Below are positions 60,112 through 64,000 of a stretch of 64,000 nucleotides of DNA, one piece after another. Below the pieces are notes generated by a model. It was not told the origin of the DNA and searched no databases. It saw only the letters and a list, made by a program, of their open reading frames with translations. Positions within the stretch are counted from its first letter, which is position 1, and each line of letters begins with the position of its first letter. The stretch spans positions 1 through 64,000 of the forward strand of contig NZ_BAABRU010000013.1 in NCBI RefSeq assembly GCF_039545135.1. Reading direction: 5' to 3'. Source of the stretch: Herpetosiphon gulosus. Its GTDB lineage: Bacteria; Chloroflexota; Chloroflexia; Chloroflexales; Herpetosiphonaceae. The position numbers were made by a program, and so were the translations under genes.

Positions 60112-61917
60112 CTACTCCGTCACCCATGGTCGGGAATCGGGTTCGGGAATACTTAGCTCAGCGAGACGGGCATTTGTGGGAATCCCATCACTGTCCCATC
60201 CATGCAGAGCATAATATTTCGTTAGCAGTGTGTCAAGGGTGGGAATTTGATTGGCGGCGATTCCGCTGGTTAATGGCTGTTGTTGCCAGCGGGTGCTGAG
60301 GTCGTCGCTATGGCCCCATTGCAAGGCCAGCAGACGCTCGACTGTGATAATTCGTTCGCCAACTTTGGCTAAATCGGTTGGCGAAACGCTCTTGCCAATA
60401 TCGGCACTCAGAATCGTCGCCAGTTCTTTGGGGGTAATTTGGTAGGCTAAGGCCGCCAAGCGCCGACAAATTCCAGCGCTATCGAGGCCAGCTACAAAGC
60501 GTTCATGCCAGATTAGGCGTTCAGGCTTGCCATTGACCACGCTTGGTTGATGGTCGTCGTTGCCTTTGAGCCATTGAGGAATCGTATCAAGCCACTCGTA
60601 CCAAGGCATGGCTCCTCGGGCATCGCCACCGATCGAACTGGTCGCCAAGTGCAAGGCCCAACCTTGGGCAGCGCGTGGGTCAAGTGGGCTGATCGTCAAA
60701 TTATTGGCCAGCGGGGCAAATTGGTCGCTGCCATAAAAAACTTGGCTCATCTCGTATACGCCCAACGAGAGCAACCCTCCAATGCCTTGTTTGGTGGCAA
60801 TCGCATCGATCGCCGCCAATATCGCCGCTTCATCGCCCCATTGCAAATCGTATTGGCGGGTCAATTCACGCTGGCGACATTCCATCAAAAAGGCAATTGC
60901 ATTGGCGGTTGCATTGGGATCAAGCCCATAGCGCAAGCAGCGTTGGTTAGCCTCGATAATTGCTGCTGGAGATTGCAACCCGCAGCGTGCCCCAAAACCC
61001 ACAATCGCCTCGATCTCAGGCCGGGGCTGGTTGGTGGTAGCAAAATCATGGTAGCAAGGTAGTGGGCAGCGTGGGCAACCACGATCATAAATCTCGCCAG
61101 CATAATCGCCAGTGGTTGGCATCACGCTTGGCTCAGGATCTTGGCCATTGCGTCCAGTAATCGCTCCATGGTTAGCGGCCAAATCAACATAGTAGCTTGA
61201 GCCATAATCGCGAATCGCGGTTGCCAGTGGGTCGCGGTCGATGCGCTCGGTAATTGGCTTAAACGATGAGAGAAAGTTGGCGGTATCGGCAGGCTTGACC
61301 ATGCGGGTGCCGCGCACCACAATCGCCTTGAGTCGTTTCAAGGCCATCACCATGCCAGTGCCAGCAGGCTCAGCCAAGTAGCGGCCTTCAGATACCAAGG
61401 CTGCATAGGGCAACATCTTTTCGCCAGCCTGACCAAGCGTCAAAACTCGCGCATCAGCGCCATGTTCGGCCATCAGGGCATCGTTAATTTGCTGGGTATC
61501 AAGGCCATTAAGGTGATTAGCAGGGTAAAGTTCGGCTTGACCATTATCGATTACGGCGTAGAGCCAAGCAGTTGCCTGACCAACCACCCAAATCGCATCA
61601 AAGCCAGCGCGTTTGAGCGCCGCGCCCCAATCGCCAACCGCCCAACTATGAATCAGATTTCCAGTCAAGGGTGAACGAGTGGTAGCCACAAAGCCGCCAG
61701 TAGCATAGGCCGGAGTGCCAGCCAACACCCCAGGAGCCAACAACAACGGATTATCGGGAGAGCGAACTGCTGTATCGGGGGGAACAAAATGATACATCAA
61801 GCCCGCTGTCAGCCCACGTCCACCCAAATATAGCTCGCGAATTGGCGATGGGATGTCAAACGTGGAAGTACTGGCTGTGTCGAGGTTAATGCGTAACGCA
61901 CGCCCGATAAACGCCAT
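60112..61917 (-). CDS. Aldehyde ferredoxin oxidoreductase family protein
   Basis: About 601 residues. LRINLDTASTSTFDIPSPIRELYLGGRGLTAGLMYHF (in parts LGGRGLTAG) is the AOR N-terminal fold. Cofactor-binding parts are ATGGFVATTRSPLTGNLIHSWAVGDWGAALKRAGFDAIWVVGQA (in parts). The [4Fe-4S] cysteines are in CPRCPLPCYHDF with a further Cys downstream. AOR-type enzymes carry a tungsten or molybdenum bis-pterin and oxidise aldehydes with ferredoxin. AAGGAGA precedes the ATG at 61917. No ferredoxin or cofactor-sulfur carrier gene lies next to it, which is unusual; the neighbours are not redox genes. Confidence 0.87.
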   Translation of the reverse strand: MAFIGRALRINLDTASTSTFDIPSPIRELYLGGRGLTAGLMYHFVPPDTAVRSPDNPLLLAPGVLAGTPAYATGGFVATTRSPLTGNLIHSWAVGDWGAALKRAGFDAIWVVGQATAWLYAVIDNGQAELYPANHLNGLDTQQINDALMAEHGADARVLTLGQAGEKMLPYAALVSEGRYLAEPAGTGMVMALKRLKAIVVRGTRMVKPADTANFLSSFKPITERIDRDPLATAIRDYGSSYYVDLAANHGAITGRNGQDPEPSVMPTTGDYAGEIYDRGCPRCPLPCYHDFATTNQPRPEIEAIVGFGARCGLQSPAAIIEANQRCLRYGLDPNATANAIAFLMECRQRELTRQYDLQWGDEAAILAAIDAIATKQGIGGLLSLGVYEMSQVFYGSDQFAPLANNLTISPLDPRAAQGWALHLATSSIGGDARGAMPWYEWLDTIPQWLKGNDDHQPSVVNGKPERLIWHERFVAGLDSAGICRRLAALAYQITPKELATILSADIGKSVSPTDLAKVGERIITVERLLALQWGHSDDLSTRWQQQPLTSGIAANQIPTLDTLLTKYYALHGWDSDGIPTNARLAELSIPEPDSRPWVTE

Positions 61918-62055
61918 GCGTGGTCTCCTTCCGAAGCTACTACGATGCGTATTGTACAGTAGGTACACAAGTCTAGCAACGCATACCCTGTACGCTTGTC
62001 AGCCCGACCGCAGGACTGGCCTAAAACCGCTTCTCTAGTCGTTGTAGGCTGCATG

Positions 62056-63093
62056 CTAGCGTGTTTCAAGTCGGGCGCTGTTTAATGCTGGCCAGTCGAT
62101 TTGCACGCCTAAACCTGGCGTTGCCGATGGCTGAATCGTAGCGGTTGCAAAGTTCAATCCAGTTGCCAGATCGTTGGTAATCAATAATGGCCCATCAAGG
62201 TCAACAAAATCGGCCAAGCCTGCCAAAGCACAGGCCGCTGAAACCCCGATGCTACTTTCAATCATACACCCAAGCATCACTTGTAAATCATGGGCTCTGG
62301 CGGTGGCAATCGCGGCGAGTGCCCCGACGATTCCGCCAGTTTTCATCAACTTAAGGTTTACGCCATCAACGACGCTGGCCCAGCGAGCAACATCGGCAGC
62401 AGTTTTAATTGGCTCGTCAGCAAAAATTGGCACGCCATAGTTGGCAGCTTTAAGTTGGGCATAGCCCTCTAAATCATCAACTGCCAAGGGTTGCTCAATC
62501 AACTCCACGCCCAGTTCAGCCAGCGCTGGAATCAATTGGGCGGCGGTTTCGCGGCTCCAGCCTGCATTGGCATCGACCCGCAGGCGGCTATTGGGCGCGG
62601 CTTCGCGAATTATCGCCACGCTGGCCAAATCGGCGGGGCCACCTAACTTAACCTTGAGCATTGGATAATGCGCCACGGCTAAGGCTTGTTGGCGTAAGGC
62701 CTCAGGCGCTTCAATTGGCAAAGTAACTGAGGTTTGCGGGATTTCTAAGCCATTCAAACCTAAAAGATGGCGCAACGAGACACCAAGTTGCTGGCCTAAG
62801 CGATCATGCAAGGCTAAATCGACGGCAGCGCGGGCGGCGCGGCTCTCAAAATCGAGCTTGGCCAAGAGCCAATGAATTGCCGCTGGATCATAGCTGCTGG
62901 TGATTGTTTCGCGATAGCGCTCCAGCCAAGCCTGAATTTTGGCGGCAGTTTCGCCGTGATACGCCACAGCAGCGGCCTCACCCCAGCCATCATCTAAATT
63001 CAACAACACATTCTGGCGGGTATTGCTGGCTCCGTGGGCAATCCGAAAGGTGTTGCGCAAGCGTAGTTCAACCGGATAAATCGCCCATTCCAT
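62056..63093 (-). CDS. Enolase-superfamily dipeptide epimerase (L-Ala-D/L-Glu epimerase-like)
   Basis: A 345-residue protein. In the enolase barrel, the KxK base pair is in MLKVKLGG, the metal ligands are DANAGWS, EQPL and DEPI, and the second base Lys is in NLKLMKTGG. MIESSIGVSAACAL follows. This is the Ala-Glu epimerase (YcjG/YkfB) pattern, which epimerises L-Ala-D-Glu from peptidoglycan turnover to L-Ala-L-Glu. The gene lies 2 nt downstream of the NlpC/P60 gene, the known partner that releases the dipeptide. The pairing supports the assignment. Confidence 0.88.
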   Translation of the reverse strand: MEWAIYPVELRLRNTFRIAHGASNTRQNVLLNLDDGWGEAAAVAYHGETAAKIQAWLERYRETITSSYDPAAIHWLLAKLDFESRAARAAVDLALHDRLGQQLGVSLRHLLGLNGLEIPQTSVTLPIEAPEALRQQALAVAHYPMLKVKLGGPADLASVAIIREAAPNSRLRVDANAGWSRETAAQLIPALAELGVELIEQPLAVDDLEGYAQLKAANYGVPIFADEPIKTAADVARWASVVDGVNLKLMKTGGIVGALAAIATARAHDLQVMLGCMIESSIGVSAACALAGLADFVDLDGPLLITNDLATGLNFATATIQPSATPGLGVQIDWPALNSARLETR

Positions 63094-63095
63094 GG

Positions 63096-64000
63096 CTATT
63101 GCTCCTCGCGAATCCGCCGAATCACCACCAAACCAGGGTTGCCCTGCGCTTGATAGACGTGCGCATGCACTTCATCAATCCGATCAAGCGAGATGCTCCA
63201 ATTGCGTTGATTTGCATGAATCATCCACTCGTTGTCAAGGGCAATCGAAACATGGTTAATCCGTTCGTGGCGGTAATCTTCGATGTTGCGCAGCACGCCC
63301 CAAAATAGCAAATCGCCAGCTGCAACCTGCTCACGGCTGATTAAACGGCCAATTTGCGATTGTTGATCAGCGTCACGCGGCAATTGCACGCCCAGCCAAC
63401 GATAAGCAGCTTGGGCCAAACCTGAGCAATCGAAGCCAAAACTGGTCGTGCCACCCCATAAATAGGGCACGCCAATCAATTGGCGAATTGCCTGCAACAT
63501 ATCCTCGATGCCAGCGCTATCAACCGAACACAAATCTTCAACTGGAGTTAATGAATCGGCTTCGAGCCAGCCTGGCACGCCCGCAGGTGAGCGCATAAAG
63601 GCTTTGCCATCACGAAATTCATCAATTTCGAGCCGAATGCCCCATGGCAACAAGCCAATTTGGTCGCCCTCTAAGCCCCACAATGGCAACCAACGGCTGG
63701 TAACAACATGGGTTGCCGCACTCCGATAGGTGCTTGGTTGATCGTGTAGCACGACACCATTGCGCCGTACCCAGCCCAAATAACCATCGCTGGTAATTAC
63801 TTGTAACCATTCATGATCATGGGCGAGCACCTCTAAGCCTTCACCAAAACTGGCTTCAGTTACCAATTCTGAATCACGAGTGGCCTGCCAGCGCACATCG
63901 AGCACCCCAAACACCACGGTTGCAAAACCATGCTCAGGCTGTTCGCGCAGTACAATCAATTCATCGCGCACATTCGGCAACAATGCTAATAACGCCGCAT
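63096..64000 (-). CDS. NlpC/P60 peptidase with SH3 domains (YkfC-like), N terminus cut by window
   Basis: The readable part has about 300 residues; the frame stays open to the window end. SH3-like modules come first (VLDVRWQATRDSEL, LGWVRRNGVV, WLPLWGLEGDQIGLL). Then comes the NlpC/P60 domain: WGGTTSFGFDCSGLAQAAYRW with the catalytic Cys, GDLLFWG, and NHVSIAL with the His. This is the gamma-D-glutamyl-diamino-acid endopeptidase type that cuts muropeptides and yields L-Ala-D-Glu for the epimerase next to it. A TTG at 63983 could be a start, but the stretch upstream (AALLALPNVRDE) looks coding, so the true start is probably outside. Confidence 0.88.
   Translation of the reverse strand, partial: AALLALLPNVRDELIVLREQPEHGFATVVFGVLDVRWQATRDSELVTEASFGEGLEVLAHDHEWLQVITSDGYLGWVRRNGVVLHDQPSTYRSAATHVVTSRWLPLWGLEGDQIGLLPWGIRLEIDEFRDGKAFMRSPAGVPGWLEADSLTPVEDLCSVDSAGIEDMLQAIRQLIGVPYLWGGTTSFGFDCSGLAQAAYRWLGVQLPRDADQQSQIGRLISREQVAAGDLLFWGVLRNIEDYRHERINHVSIALDNEWMIHANQRNWSISLDRIDEVHAHVYQAQGNPGLVVIRRIREEQ

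Noticed and set aside
60112-61917. Reading the AOR gene from 61968
   Set aside because: The extra residues have no similarity to AOR N termini, and AAGGAGA precedes the ATG at 61917.
1-64000. tRNA genes, transposases, phage genes
   Set aside because: None recognised on either strand by eye; short or diverged tRNAs cannot be excluded without a covariance search.

Overview
The window looks like a chromosomal segment of a Chloroflexota bacterium, most likely a Herpetosiphon-type filamentous glider. This is inferred from the protein style (a subtilase ending in WAGSY heptads, secreted beta-helix/Calx-beta proteins, a FemAB-type bridge enzyme beside MurE, GroEL ending in GGM repeats) and from mid-GC DNA whose intergenic gaps are full of short degenerate repeats. 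No sequence search was possible.

Layout. 1-405: the 3' end of a strongly divergent 23S rRNA-like gene, a recognisable but unusual 5S rRNA, and a terminator. 406-3425: dapB (its usual catalytic His pair is missing) and groES-groEL under a sigma70 promoter flanked by two CIRCE operators. 3618-6427: ECF sigma factor with an overlapping membrane partner, an NfeD-like protein and a phosphoesterase. 6443-8370: an AT-rich ATPase + TOPRIM pair resembling OLD/PARIS-type defence modules. 8440-18739: phosphatase, aminotransferase, alpha/beta hydrolase, a glycosyltransferase-39/TPR protein with a GH114 glycosidase, and a PIG-L deacetylase - FemAB - MurE envelope operon. 19038-27359: HEAT protein, polysaccharide deacetylase lipoprotein, a duplicated PH-like membrane protein, a YpdA-like reductase with a methyltransferase, a Tat-exported phosphoesterase and an unlisted 38-residue membrane peptide. 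27400-32733: a five-gene MoxR/DUF58/DUF4129/DUF4350/membrane operon. 32836-37827: a response-regulator/GAF/histidine-kinase hybrid and DNA polymerase I. 38187-40808: a glyoxalase-fold protein and a second ATPase + TOPRIM-like (DUF4276) pair with its own promoter. 41058-57733: mostly exported proteins (RlpA-like/golvesin protein, 1800-residue beta-helix/Calx-beta protein, penicillin acylase, six-hairpin-glycosidase-like protein, subtilase), plus an RlmI-like rRNA methyltransferase and a PspC protein. 58153-64000: phosphoesterase, PrsW-like protease, a tungsten-type aldehyde ferredoxin oxidoreductase, and a muropeptide-recycling pair (Ala-Glu epimerase and NlpC/P60 peptidase, the latter cut by the window end).

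Themes. Many genes serve the cell envelope: bridge-peptide synthesis, muropeptide recycling, polysaccharide synthesis and cleavage, and secreted hydrolases. The items most worth a second look are the divergent rRNA end, the two ATPase-TOPRIM pairs, the dapB active-site change, the subtilase heptads, and several families of dispersed intergenic repeats. No tRNA gene, CRISPR array, transposase or prophage was recognised.
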